DNA from: an uncultured Paracoccaceae bacterium
Lineage (GTDB): Bacteria > Pseudomonadota > Alphaproteobacteria > Rhodobacterales > Rhodobacteraceae
Length of the DNA: 64,000 nucleotides
Reading direction: 5' to 3'
NCBI GenBank assembly: GCA_947493745.1
Contig: CANLSM010000002.1
Span: 310,001 to 374,000, forward strand
Below are positions 51,877 through 60,694 of the stretch, one piece after another. Each line of letters opens with the position of its first letter. Position 1 is the stretch's first letter. The notes beneath the pieces are model-generated. The model saw nothing but the letters and a program-made list of their open reading frames with translations. It searched no databases and was not told the origin of the DNA. The translations under genes and the position numbers were made by a program.

Positions 51877-54399
51877 TCAATCGCGACTGCGCAGGACGCG
51901 GGCGGGGCGTGCGGCCAGCGGGCGCAGTGCAAAGGCGAGACCGGCCAGCAGTGAGGCGAGCGCTCCGCCCAGCACGATGGCGATGGCCGAGACCGGCTCG
52001 AACGCATAGTTTGCTTCCATCACGAACCGCATCACGCCCCATCCGGCAAGTGCGCCGCCAGAGATGGCGACAATCCCCGCGCTCGCCCCCAGAATGGCGG
52101 ATCTGAGTGCGAAACTGGCAAGGATGCGGCTGCGGGCGGCCCCCAGTGTCTTCAGCACCGCCGCCTCGAATACCCGTCGCCGCTCACCGGCGGCGGCGGC
52201 TCCGATCAGCACCACGAAACCGGTCAACAGCGTTGCCGCGGCACCGTAGCGGGTGGCGGCTGCAAGCGATCCGAGCGCCTCGGTCACACGTGCTATCCCG
52301 TCGCGCACCCGGATTGCGGTGATGTTGGGATAAGCCTCGGACAGATCGCGCAGGAGCCGGGCCTCGGCCTCCTCCTCGGCATAGACGGTCGCGATATGGG
52401 TGTGGGGTGCACCGGCAAGGGCCGAGGGGTTCAGTGTCATGATGAAGTTGATGCCCATGTTCTGGAACTCAACCTCGCGGAAATTGGCGAGTGTGGCGGT
52501 GATATCGCGGCCAAGGATGTTGACTGTAATCTCGTCGCCAAGCTTCAGCCCCATCTCTTCGGCCTCCTCGGCGGCGAAGCTCATCAGGGGCGGGCCGGTA
52601 TAGTCAGCGGACCACCACTCGCCAGCGGTCAGGGCAGAGCCCTGGACCGGCTCGGCAGAGTAGGTGACGCCACGATCACCGTTCAGCACCCAGTGGTCGC
52701 CCACGATGTCGCGGGCGGGCGCGCCGTTGATCTGTGTGATGATGCCGCGCAGCATCGGTGCGGTGTCCACCCGGTCCACACCGTCATCGCCCTCGGAGCG
52801 ATCAAGGAAACCGCCGAGCTGATCGTTCTGGATATCAACGAAGAAATAGGCCGGCGCCTCGATCGGCAGGTCCTGGGCAATGGCATTGCGCAGGTTGGTG
52901 TCGATCTGACCGACCGTGGCCAGTACCGTCAGGCCCAGACCCAGCGACAGGATGACGGACGCTGTCTCGCCCCCCGGTCCACCGACAGATCCCAGCGCCA
53001 GGCGCAGGGCGGGACGTCCGCGCGCGATCCGGGATCGAGCCAATCGGGCCGCGACCCATGTGGTCGCGCGCGCCGCAAGGGTCAGGACAAAGAGTGCTGT
53101 GATGATCCCGGCTGCGGCCCAGAGAGCCAGCCTCGGCACCGAGGAAAACGACATGGCGACGGCGACCAGACCCGCACCCAGCAGAAGCGTGAGCGCGATA
53201 TAAGGCAGGCCGGGCAGGTGGCGTGTGGTGCTGGTTGCATCCCGGAAAAGACCGGCTGCGCGAATGTCCTTGGCGCGCGCCAGCGGCCAGATCGTGAAGA
53301 TCAGGGCGGTGATCAGGCCATAGCATGCGGCCTCGAAAAGCGGCCTTGCATAGATGTCGAACAGGGCCGGGATCGGCAGGCGATCCTCGATCATGGGTGC
53401 CAGCAGCATCGGAATGCCTGCACCAAGCATCAGCCCGATGGCAATTCCCAGAAGCGAAAGAAGCCCGATCTGGATCAGGTAGACTGCAAAGATCGTGCTA
53501 CCGCTGGCACCAAGCGTCTTGAGCGTCGCAATCGTGTCGGTTTTCCCATCAAGATAGGCGCGCACGGCTGCGGAGACACCGACGCCTCCAACAGCAAGGC
53601 CAGCCAGGCCCACAAGCACAAGAAATGCGCCCAGACGGTCCACGAAACGCGCAATTCCCGGTGTGCCGTTGCGACTGTCGCGCCAGCGCAGGCCGGTGTC
53701 CGAAAAGGCGGCCTCTGCGCGTTGTTTCAGGCTGCCGATATCGGCTGTCTCGGGCAGGCTGAGCCGGTATTTGCTGTCAAAGAGCGTGCCTGGTGTGATC
53801 AGCCCGCTGGTTTCCAGTGCGGATTTCAGGACGATCACCTGCGGCCCAAGACCAAAACCCGCCGAGGCACTGTCCGGCGCGTAGTCAAGCGTGGCACGCA
53901 GCGTGAAACTCTGCTCGCCCAGCCGGATTTCGTCGCCGACCTCCAGCCCCAGCCGGTCCACGAGAACCTTTTCCGCGACGATGCCCGGTCCCTCGAGCGC
54001 CGTTTGAAGTTCGACCGGTGGGGTGAGTTCGACCGTCCCATAGAGCGGGTAGAGGTCATCGACGCCCTTGACCTGCACCAGCGCACGCTCGGTGCCTGAC
54101 GGGCGCTCGACAACCGCCATGGAGCGGAAATCGACGACCTCGGAGATCGCGGTGGCGTTCTGCTGCATGAAGGCCCGCTCCTCAGGCGAGGCGAAGCGGT
54201 AGGTGAACTGCATCTCTGCATCGCCACCCAGAAGGGACGCCGCCTCTCGGGTCAGACCTTCCTGAATGGCCGTTCGAACCGAACCCACAGCGGCAATTGC
54301 GGCCACACCAAGCGCCAGACAGGCGAGAAAGATGCGAAACCCGCGCAGGCCGCCGCGCAACTCCCGCAGCGCGATGCGCCAGGCCACCGTCAGATTCAT
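51877..54399 (-). CDS. FtsX-like ABC transporter permease (YbbP type)
   Basis: An 840-residue permease with two FtsX-type membrane blocks and large periplasmic domains. Segments include NLTVAWRIALRELRGGLRGFRIFLACLALGVAAIAAVGSVR at the start, VSAAVRAYLDGKTDTIATLKTLGASGSTIFAVY in the middle, and FEAAVLKTLGAARSRILASFALRSA near the C-terminus. It pairs with the ATPase upstream (ATGA overlap) and is the YbbAP pair, which in other bacteria sits next to tesA, as here. Function is unclear, possibly lipid or toxin-related export. Frame extends 20 codons upstream but no ribosome-binding site is seen. Confidence 0.9.
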   Translation of the reverse strand: MNLTVAWRIALRELRGGLRGFRIFLACLALGVAAIAAVGSVRTAIQEGLTREAASLLGGDAEMQFTYRFASPEERAFMQQNATAISEVVDFRSMAVVERPSGTERALVQVKGVDDLYPLYGTVELTPPVELQTALEGPGIVAEKVLVDRLGLEVGDEIRLGEQSFTLRATLDYAPDSASAGFGLGPQVIVLKSALETSGLITPGTLFDSKYRLSLPETADIGSLKQRAEAAFSDTGLRWRDSRNGTPGIARFVDRLGAFLVLVGLAGLAVGGVGVSAAVRAYLDGKTDTIATLKTLGASGSTIFAVYLIQIGLLSLLGIAIGLMLGAGIPMLLAPMIEDRLPIPALFDIYARPLFEAACYGLITALIFTIWPLARAKDIRAAGLFRDATSTTRHLPGLPYIALTLLLGAGLVAVAMSFSSVPRLALWAAAGIITALFVLTLAARATTWVAARLARSRIARGRPALRLALGSVGGPGGETASVILSLGLGLTVLATVGQIDTNLRNAIAQDLPIEAPAYFFVDIQNDQLGGFLDRSEGDDGVDRVDTAPMLRGIITQINGAPARDIVGDHWVLNGDRGVTYSAEPVQGSALTAGEWWSADYTGPPLMSFAAEEAEEMGLKLGDEITVNILGRDITATLANFREVEFQNMGINFIMTLNPSALAGAPHTHIATVYAEEEAEARLLRDLSEAYPNITAIRVRDGIARVTEALGSLAAATRYGAAATLLTGFVVLIGAAAAGERRRVFEAAVLKTLGAARSRILASFALRSAILGASAGIVAISGGALAGWGVMRFVMEANYAFEPVSAIAIVLGGALASLLAGLAFALRPLAARPARVLRSRD

Positions 54400-55085
54400 T
54401 CGGCGGCCTCGGCGAGCGTGTCGAGCATCCCGTCGCGCAGATGCACGACCCGGTCGCAACGCGCAGCCAGATCTGGAGCGTGGGTGACCAGCACCAAAGT
54501 CGCACCGTGGCGGTCACGCAGGCCGAAGAGCATCTCCATGATCGCCTCGCCCGTGGCCCCGTCGAGATTTCCGGTCGGCTCGTCGGCCAGCAGGATCTCG
54601 GGCCGTGGGGCGGCGGCGCGGGCCAGCGCGACACGCTGCTGCTCGCCGCCGGACATTTGCGACGGGTAGTGATCGAGCCGCGCGCCCAGACCAACGGATG
54701 TCAGCTCGGTCGCTGCCTTGTCAAAGGCGTCGCGGTCGCCTGCAAGCTCCAGCGGCGTCGCCACGTTTTCCAGCGCCGTCATGGTCGGGATCAGGTGGAA
54801 AGACTGGAAGACAACGCCCATATGATGTTTGCGAAAGCGCGCCAGCTGATCCTCGTTCATGGTCGTCAGGTCCTGACCGAGCGCATGGACCGACCCGCCG
54901 GTGGCCTGCTCAAGTCCGCCCATCACCATAAGGAGAGAGCTCTTGCCCGAGCCCGACGGACCAACCAGCCCAAGCGTCTCGCCTTTCATGACGTCAAGCG
55001 AGATGCCGCGCAGAATATCAACCCGCCCTGCATTGCCATCGAGCGTCAGCGCGGTATCTGTGAGACTGAGAACGGGATCGGACAT
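54396..55085 (-). CDS. ABC ATPase, YbbA/LolD type
   Basis: A 229-residue MacB/LolD-class ATPase. Walker A GPSGSGKSS, signature MSGGEQQRVALARAAA, Walker B ILLADEPTGNLDGATGE and H-loop LVTHAPDLA. The loop ALGQDLTTMNEDQLARFRKHHMGVVFQSF is typical of the YbbA/LolD branch. Start MSDPVLS at 55085; an ATG at 55097 is possible. It overlaps the permease start and lies head-to-head with tesA, with 10 nt between the two start codons, so promoters must lie inside the coding regions. Confidence 0.92.
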   Translation of the reverse strand: MSDPVLSLTDTALTLDGNAGRVDILRGISLDVMKGETLGLVGPSGSGKSSLLMVMGGLEQATGGSVHALGQDLTTMNEDQLARFRKHHMGVVFQSFHLIPTMTALENVATPLELAGDRDAFDKAATELTSVGLGARLDHYPSQMSGGEQQRVALARAAAPRPEILLADEPTGNLDGATGEAIMEMLFGLRDRHGATLVLVTHAPDLAARCDRVVHLRDGMLDTLAEAAE

Positions 55086-55095
55086 GAGGGCTCGC

Positions 55096-55791
55096 ATGAT
55101 GAGGAAAGGTGTTGGCGTCACATATGGGGCAGGGCGCGCAGTTCGCAAGTTATGTCTTGTGGCGGGCCTGATGATTTCATTTGCAGGATTTGCGCAGGCC
55201 GACGAGAAAGTCACCATCGCAGCCCTTGGTGACAGTCTGACACAGGGTTATGGACTGCCCGAGGCTGATGGTTTCGTTCCCCGGCTCGACGCGTGGCTGA
55301 ATGCGCAGGGCGACGTGCCGGTCGAAATCATCAATGCGGGCGTCTCGGGGGACACGACAGCCGGAGGGCTTGCGCGTGTGGGCTGGACGCTCAGCGATGA
55401 TGTGGATGCGGTGATCGTGGCGCTTGGTGGAAACGACGTTCTGCGTGGTATCGAGCCGGAGGTCAGTCGCGCCAATCTGGACGCGATTTTGAGCCAGATC
55501 GGGGCCAGGGGACTGCCGGTGCTGCTGGTCGGTCTACCTGCACCAGCGAATTACGGGGCTGATTTCAAGACCGAGTTCGACGCGATTTTCCCCGATCTCG
55601 CCGAGCAGCACGAGACGTTGCTTTACGCGTCATTTCTGGGCGCCCTGTCGGATGACGGCAATCTGGCGGCTGCACGCGCGTTCATGCAGGCTGACGGTCT
55701 TCACCCCAACGCATCCGGCGTTCTGCGCATCGTCGAGGATATCGGCCCGCGGGTTCAGGAGCTTTCGGCGCAGGCGCTTGCTGCACGCTAG
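55096..55791 (+). CDS. tesA: Arylesterase / acyl-CoA thioesterase I, GDSL-type
   Basis: A 231-residue exported SGNH hydrolase. A Sec signal peptide (KLCLVAGLMISFAGFAQA) precedes the mature enzyme, with block I LGDSLTQGYGL (nucleophile Ser), block II GVSGDTT (Gly), block III GGNDVL (Asn) and block V DGLHPN (Asp-His). Broad activity on thioesters and lysophospholipids is known for TesA. The 5' end abuts the divergent ABC pair; ATG 55096 has GAGGG 5 nt upstream. A GTG-free longer frame exists upstream but overlaps the ABC gene. Conserved with ybbAP. Confidence 0.93.
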   Translation: MMRKGVGVTYGAGRAVRKLCLVAGLMISFAGFAQADEKVTIAALGDSLTQGYGLPEADGFVPRLDAWLNAQGDVPVEIINAGVSGDTTAGGLARVGWTLSDDVDAVIVALGGNDVLRGIEPEVSRANLDAILSQIGARGLPVLLVGLPAPANYGADFKTEFDAIFPDLAEQHETLLYASFLGALSDDGNLAAARAFMQADGLHPNASGVLRIVEDIGPRVQELSAQALAAR

Positions 55792-55801
55792 GCAGAGTTG
55801 T

Positions 55802-55821
55802 TGCCTCCGGCGGGGATATTT
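55802..55821. repeat. Single copy of the 20-bp intergenic repeat
   Basis: TGCCTCCGGCGGGGATATTT, identical to both arms at 1199-1272, followed by an A-rich tract (AGAAGAAAGACGAAG), as after the first copy. It lies just after tesA and overlaps the DUF1127 stop codon by 2 nt, again in the gap between convergent genes. Confidence 0.85.
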
Positions 55822-56056
55822 AGAAGAAAGACGAAGAATCGTTTTCAGCCGGGTTGAGCGGTCTGATCCCGGTCTCGTCCCGGATCAGACCGATATCGCG
55901 CAACTGTGTTTGGCTGAGGGTCTTGAGATGGTGCCGGTCGCGATGGGCGCGGTCGAGTTCCACCATGAAATCGATCAGCCGACGCATGAGCCCCGGTGCG
56001 GGTACGACATGACGGACCTGTGTGGAACAGCATTCTGTGGACGCCAGAGAAGACAT
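55820..56056 (-). CDS. DUF1127 domain protein
   Basis: A 78-residue protein. The C-terminal half is a DUF1127 module, ELDRAHRDRHHLKTLSQTQLRDIGLIRDE, with the usual LSDxxLxDIGLxR-like pattern. The N-terminal part is longer than in the minimal 40-50 residue members. Small DUF1127 proteins in alphaproteobacteria have been tied to phosphate, RNA metabolism or stress; this longer one is not assigned. ATG 56056 has GAGG 5 nt upstream. It is divergent from the LysR gene. Confidence 0.85.
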   Translation of the reverse strand: MSSLASTECCSTQVRHVVPAPGLMRRLIDFMVELDRAHRDRHHLKTLSQTQLRDIGLIRDETGIRPLNPAENDSSSFF

Positions 56057-56176
56057 TGATGACCTCATTCGATTGACTGATTGTGCCGAAGGTTGCATTC
56101 CGATGCTTGATATGTGGCGCATCCTGAAGCATAATGAAAATGAATGTTTTTAAACGAAGGTATCAGGAATCGTAAT

Positions 56177-57052
56177 ATGCCAAGGAATCTTGATCTGACA
56201 GCCATCCGGGCATTTGTCACCGTGGCGGAAACCGGCGGTGTGACACGGGCTGCCGGGCAACTCAATCTGACCCAATCGGCGGTGTCCATGCAGCTCAAGC
56301 GGCTGGAGGAGGCGCTGGGGCAGACGCTTCTTGACCGCTCGGCGCGCAGCATCTCGCTGACCCCGCAGGGCGAGCAGCTTTTGAGCTACGGGCGGCGTCT
56401 GCTGGAGATCAATGACGAGGTCTGGGGGCGGATGAAGGATGAGGCCTTTGAGGGCGAGATCCGGTTTGGTGTACCCCATGACATTGTCTATCCCTACATC
56501 CCTCAGGTTCTGAAGAGGTTCTCGGGGGCCTATCCGCGGGTGCGGGTTCAGCTTGTCTCCAGCTTTACCAAGCAGTTGAAGCAGGAATTTGCAGCCGGCA
56601 GCCTTGATATGATCCTGACGACCGAGACCGGGGTGGAAGAGGGCGGCGAGACCTTGCAGCGGCAGGGACTTGTCTGGGTCGGGGCGCCCGGCGGGGCGGC
56701 CTGGCGGTCACGCCCGATCAAGCTGGCCTTCGAGAATGGCTGCATTTTCCGCACGCCGGTCCAGAAGGCGCTGGATGCGGCAGGAATTGCCTGGGAGATG
56801 GCGGTGAGCTCGGATTCAACGCGGACCATCGATGCGACCGTGTCAGCCGATCTGGCAGTCCATGCCAATCTGCACTGGTCCGGCACGCCCTATCTTGAAC
56901 GGATCAATCATGGCGGGGCCTTGCCAGATCTGCCGCAGTTCCGGGTCAATCTCTATTGCGCATCCGGGCCCAACGAAGCGCTCGCGCAGCATCTGGCTGA
57001 TTTCGTACGCGGAGCCTATCTGGGTCAGGAACTTGGAATGGCGGCGGAATAG
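56177..57052 (+). CDS. LysR-family transcriptional regulator
   Basis: A 291-residue LTTR. N-terminal winged HTH: LDLTAIRAFVTVAETGGVTRAAGQLNLTQSAVSMQLKRLEEALGQTLLDR, followed by the linker helix and an effector domain (IRFGVPHDIVYPYIPQVLKRF). The ligand is unknown. It is divergent from DUF1127 and convergent with the quinone oxidoreductase (stop codons abut). ATG 56177 has AGGA 8 nt upstream; an ATG 33 nt earlier adds 11 residues. Confidence 0.92.
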   Translation: MPRNLDLTAIRAFVTVAETGGVTRAAGQLNLTQSAVSMQLKRLEEALGQTLLDRSARSISLTPQGEQLLSYGRRLLEINDEVWGRMKDEAFEGEIRFGVPHDIVYPYIPQVLKRFSGAYPRVRVQLVSSFTKQLKQEFAAGSLDMILTTETGVEEGGETLQRQGLVWVGAPGGAAWRSRPIKLAFENGCIFRTPVQKALDAAGIAWEMAVSSDSTRTIDATVSADLAVHANLHWSGTPYLERINHGGALPDLPQFRVNLYCASGPNEALAQHLADFVRGAYLGQELGMAAE

Positions 57053-58015
57053 TCAGCCCATCATCACCACGACCTTGCCGGTGGCCTTGCGGGTGCTGAG
57101 CAGATCCAGCGCCTCATTGGCCTGTGCCAGCGGCAGGGTGTGGCTGACATGAGGGCGCAGCCTGCCTTGGGCATACCAGTCAAAGAGTGTCGTGAAACTG
57201 TCGGTCAGAGCCGAGGGGCGCAGTTTGGCATAGCCGCCCCAGTAGAAGCCCAGGACGGTGATGTTCTTGACCAGAAGGATGTTGGCGGGGATCTGGGGCA
57301 CGGTGCCACTGGCAAAGCCCAGCGGCAGGATGCGGGCCTCGGGCTTGCAGGCGCGCAGGGCGGCTGTGAACTGATCGCCCCCGACCGGATCATAGACCAC
57401 ATCTGCCCCGCCGAGCGCCTTGACCTCGGCTCTGATGTCACCGGTGTCGCTGTCGATCAGATGATCCGCGCCGACGCGGGAGGCGATCTCCAGCTTCTCG
57501 CGACCTCGGGCACAGGCGATCACCGTCGCTCCCATCAGCTTGCCAAGCTCGACCGCCGTGAGACCGACACCGCCTGCGGCACCGAGGACCAGCAGGGTTT
57601 CTCCGGGCTTCAGACCGGCCTTGAAATCGAGCCCGACATGACTGGTACCGTACGCCACCAGAAAGGCGGCGGCATCGACATCGCTCATCTGATCGGGGAC
57701 CGGAACACAAGCCGCCGCCGGCATGCAGGCCATCTCGGCAAACCCACCTGAGCCCGCATAGGAGGCGATACGCTGGCCTGCGTTCAGGTTTTTCACGCCC
57801 GGTCCACACATCGTGATGGTTCCGCAGATTTCCATCCCCGGCGAGAACGGCAGATCGAACTTCTCCTGATAGGTGCCCTTGACCAGAAGGGTATCCCCGA
57901 AATTGACGCCACAGGCATGCACGCGTACCTGAACCTCGCCGGGTCCGGGCGAGGGGGCCTCGGTCTCGTCGAGGCGCATGGGCGCGCCCAGTTCATGCAC
58001 ACGCATGGCTTTCAT
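57053..58015 (-). CDS. Zinc-free quinone oxidoreductase (MDR superfamily)
   Basis: A 320-residue NADPH-binding medium-chain reductase of the QOR type. N-terminal MKAMRVHELGAP, VRVHACGVNFGDTLLVKGTYQ, GTSHVGLDFKAGLKPGETLLVLGAAGGVGLTAVELGKLMGATV (AAGGVG nucleotide loop) and GFYWGGYAK. The catalytic and structural zinc cysteines of alcohol dehydrogenases are absent. Substrate, perhaps quinones or enones, is unknown. The start is supported by GGAGGAG 6 nt upstream. Divergent from typA. Confidence 0.9.
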   Translation of the reverse strand: MKAMRVHELGAPMRLDETEAPSPGPGEVQVRVHACGVNFGDTLLVKGTYQEKFDLPFSPGMEICGTITMCGPGVKNLNAGQRIASYAGSGGFAEMACMPAAACVPVPDQMSDVDAAAFLVAYGTSHVGLDFKAGLKPGETLLVLGAAGGVGLTAVELGKLMGATVIACARGREKLEIASRVGADHLIDSDTGDIRAEVKALGGADVVYDPVGGDQFTAALRACKPEARILPLGFASGTVPQIPANILLVKNITVLGFYWGGYAKLRPSALTDSFTTLFDWYAQGRLRPHVSHTLPLAQANEALDLLSTRKATGKVVVMMG

Positions 58016-58138
58016 GATGATCTCCTCCGGTTTTGGGAGTTGCATCCGCAATATCGGACACCATATCAAGCCAAAACTGTTTTGCGGCGAGATGTCCGCT
58101 TGCGTCGGGACGGGGCTCAGACTACACGAGCGGCAACG

Positions 58139-58171
58139 GGCCTGCATCAAATGCAGGCCTTTCACGTTTTT
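58139..58171 (+). promoter_or_regulatory. Terminator-like hairpin in the typA leader
   Basis: Nine-bp stem GGCCTGCAT / ATGCAGGCC (58139-58147 and 58151-58159), loop CAA, followed by TTTCACGTTTTT. It sits 34 nt before the typA start and no rightward gene precedes typA here, so it could be a leader attenuator or a barrier to distant transcripts. Confidence 0.55.
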
Positions 58172-58192
58172 ACTAAACTGGAAGGCGAGCCG

Positions 58193-60016
58193 ATGGAGCT
58201 GCGCAATATTGCTATCATTGCCCATGTTGATCATGGAAAGACAACACTGGTCGATGAGATGTTGAAACAATCCGGCGTCTACCGGGCCAATGAACAGACC
58301 GTTGAACGCGCCATGGACAGCAATGATCTGGAGCGCGAGCGCGGGATCACCATTCTTGCGAAATGTACGTCGGTCGAATGGCAGGGCACACGGGTCAACA
58401 TCGTGGACACGCCGGGGCATGCCGATTTCGGCGGCGAGGTCGAGCGTATCCTGTCGATGGTCGACGGTGTCGTGTTGCTGGTCGATGCCGCTGAAGGCCC
58501 CATGCCGCAGACCAAGTTCGTGACCTCCAAAGCGCTGGCGCTTGGGCTGCGGCCCATCGTTGTGGTCAACAAGGTCGACAAGCCGGATGCCGAGCCGGAC
58601 CGGGCGCTCAACGAGGTCTTTGATCTCTTTGCGGCACTTGATGCCGATGACGACCAGCTCGACTTCCCGGTGCTCTACGCATCGGGGCGGTCCGGCTGGG
58701 CAGATTCGGAGCTTGATGGCCCGCGTCAGGATCTGTCGGCCCTGTTCGATCTGGTTCTCAGCCATGTTCCCGCACCGCAACAAGCAAAAAATCGCTCATC
58801 AGATTTTTCGATGCTTGCGACAACACTTAGCGCTGATCCCTTCCTGGGCCGGTTGCTGACGGGGCGGGTGGAAACGGGCGTTCTGCGGGCCGGTCAGACG
58901 ATCAAGGCCCTGTCGCGTGACGGGCGCGAGATAGAACGTTTCCGGGTCTCCAAGCTGCTCGCTTTCCGGGGGCTCGCACAGCAGCCAATCGAGGTCGCGG
59001 AGGCCGGCGATATCGTCTCGCTGGCGGGTATGACGAAGGCGACCGTGGCCGACACGCTCTGTGATCTGGCACATGCCGAAGCGCTGCCTGCGCAGCCGAT
59101 TGACCCGCCTACGATCACCGTCACATTCGGCATCAATGACAGCCCTCTGGCGGGGCGCGACGGGAAGAAAGTTCAGTCCCGCGTGATCCGGGACCGGCTG
59201 ATGAAAGAGGCCGAATCCAACGTCGCGATTCAGGTCAAGGACACCCCCGGAGGCGAGGCTTTCGAGGTTGCGGGTCGCGGCGAGCTTCAGATGGGTGTTC
59301 TGATCGAGAATATGCGCCGGGAAGGCTTCGAGTTGAGTGTCTCTCGTCCGCAGGTGCTTTTGCGCAATGAAGGTGGGCAAACGCTTGAACCAATTGAGGA
59401 AGTCACAATTGACGTCGATGAGGAGTATTCCGGTGTCGTTGTGGAAAAGCTGGCTCAACGTAAAGGCGAGCTTGCTGAAATGCGAACCGGTAACGGCGGC
59501 AAAACCCGACTCGTTGCATACGTACCCTCTCGCGGGCTCATCGGTTATCACGGGGAGTTCCTCACAGACACCCGCGGCACCGGCGTCATGAACCGGGTTT
59601 TCCATGATTGGTCCCCGCACAAGGGCCACATTCAGGGCCGCCGCGCTGGCGTTCTGATCTCCATGGAAAACGGCACTTCGGTCCCTTACGCGATCTTCAA
59701 TCTGGAGGATCGCGGGGTCTTTTTCATCGGCAGTGGCGAGGCGGTTTACCAGGGCATGATCCTGGGTGAGCATAGCCGTGACAATGACCTTGAGGTCAAC
59801 CCGCTGAAGGGCAAGAAGCTCTCCAATGTCCGGGCCTCGGGCAAGGATGAAGCGGTGGTTCTCACCACCCCCAGACGGCTCTCGCTGGAAGAGGCGATCG
59901 CCTATATCGACAATGACGAACTGGTCGAGGTTACGCCCGCGAATATCCGGCTGCGCAAGCGCCATCTCGATCCGCATGAGCGCAAGAGGGCGGCGAAGCA
60001 GAAGGAAGCGAGTTAA
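58193..60016 (+). CDS. typA: Translational GTPase TypA/BipA
   Basis: BipA binds the ribosome and helps assembly of the large subunit under stress, notably cold. The 607-residue protein has the G1 motif [14 protein letters not shown] near residue 10-23, G3 [11 protein letters not shown] and G4 [10 protein letters not shown], then the EF-G-like and TypA-specific C-terminal domains ([54 protein letters not shown]). Start ATG 58193 is preceded by GGAAGGCGAG; an in-frame reading extends upstream but lacks family similarity. Confidence 0.97.
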   Translation: MELRNIAIIAHVDHGKTTLVDEMLKQSGVYRANEQTVERAMDSNDLERERGITILAKCTSVEWQGTRVNIVDTPGHADFGGEVERILSMVDGVVLLVDAAEGPMPQTKFVTSKALALGLRPIVVVNKVDKPDAEPDRALNEVFDLFAALDADDDQLDFPVLYASGRSGWADSELDGPRQDLSALFDLVLSHVPAPQQAKNRSSDFSMLATTLSADPFLGRLLTGRVETGVLRAGQTIKALSRDGREIERFRVSKLLAFRGLAQQPIEVAEAGDIVSLAGMTKATVADTLCDLAHAEALPAQPIDPPTITVTFGINDSPLAGRDGKKVQSRVIRDRLMKEAESNVAIQVKDTPGGEAFEVAGRGELQMGVLIENMRREGFELSVSRPQVLLRNEGGQTLEPIEEVTIDVDEEYSGVVVEKLAQRKGELAEMRTGNGGKTRLVAYVPSRGLIGYHGEFLTDTRGTGVMNRVFHDWSPHKGHIQGRRAGVLISMENGTSVPYAIFNLEDRGVFFIGSGEAVYQGMILGEHSRDNDLEVNPLKGKKLSNVRASGKDEAVVLTTPRRLSLEEAIAYIDNDELVEVTPANIRLRKRHLDPHERKRAAKQKEAS

Positions 60017-60089
60017 GGTTGAACGGAAACTTGATCAACTCGCGCGGAGTGTCATTTGCATCGAAATGTGTTATTGCTGTAAGAATGAT

Positions 60090-60120
60090 CCAGCCCCTCC
60101 GAGTTGCAGGAGAGGGCTGG
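60090..60120. other. Stem-loop between typA and the XRE gene
   Basis: CCAGCCC (60090-60096) pairs with GGGCTGG (60114-60120), and CTCC with GGAG inside, around an 8-nt loop with a one-base bulge. No T run follows, so it is not a clear intrinsic terminator. Rest of the 228-nt gap shows no gene. Confidence 0.45.
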
Positions 60121-60244
60121 CTACCACCAGAAGCAACATTTGGTCTCGTCTAACGGGGTCTTCCTAGTAACTGTTTGGCGCGCAGAGTATCCCGTTCGCG
60201 CGTCGTGTGTTTAACAAGTATGAAGATATGAAACGGAGTACAGC

Positions 60245-60628
60245 ATGAAGCATCCGGTCGACTTACATGTAGGTAAGAGGATTCGGCACCGCAGATGGAT
60301 GGTTGGGATGACCCAGCAACAGCTCGGTGAAAAGGTCGGCATTAAGTTCCAACAAATCCAGAAATATGAAACCGGAATGAACCGGGTCAGCGCGTCTCGC
60401 CTTTGGGACATCGCGCAATCTCTGGAAGTCTCTATCAGCTTTTTCTTTGAGGGTCTGGACGAAGTGTCTCAGCCTCAGGGGGCAGCCGAAGGTCACGGCG
60501 GCGAAGCGCGTGGCGATCTGCTTGCAGATCGTGAAGCACTTGAACTCGTCCGGTCCTACTATGCCATTCCTGAGACTCAGCGCAGACGTCTTTTCGATCT
60601 TGCACGCGTCTTGAGTGACGTCGCCTGA
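60245..60628 (+). CDS. XRE-family HTH regulator
   Basis: A 127-residue regulator. The HTH_3 domain is HVGKRIRHRRWMVGMTQQQLGEKVGIKFQQIQKYETGMNRVSASRLWDIAQSLEVSISFFF, with the Q-Q-x-x-K-Y-E recognition pattern common in Rhodobacterales. The C-terminal half is helical (DLLADREALELVRSYYAIPETQRRRLFDLARVL), probably for dimerisation. No target is evident. Its base composition is less GC-rich than its flanks. The hisN-type gene starts 66 nt after its stop. Confidence 0.88.
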   Translation: MKHPVDLHVGKRIRHRRWMVGMTQQQLGEKVGIKFQQIQKYETGMNRVSASRLWDIAQSLEVSISFFFEGLDEVSQPQGAAEGHGGEARGDLLADREALELVRSYYAIPETQRRRLFDLARVLSDVA

Positions 60629-60694
60629 ACGCAGGATTGACCCAGACGGGAAGCTGTGAAAAGCACTGATCTCGCTGCTGCGAGGGTGCATTTC

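Noticed and set aside
52396-54099. A 567-codon plus-strand frame opposite the FtsX gene
   Set aside because: Antisense to the conserved permease; translation is Gln/Arg-rich low-complexity with no domain.
58016-58783. Extended start for the quinone oxidoreductase across the intergenic gap into typA
   Set aside because: The ATG at 58015 has an excellent ribosome-binding site and matches the family N-terminus; the upstream reading covers the typA start region.
59340-59520. Less GC-biased codon use in the middle of typA, considered as recombination
   Set aside because: The segment is short and in a conserved domain; without a comparison the shift could be ordinary variation.
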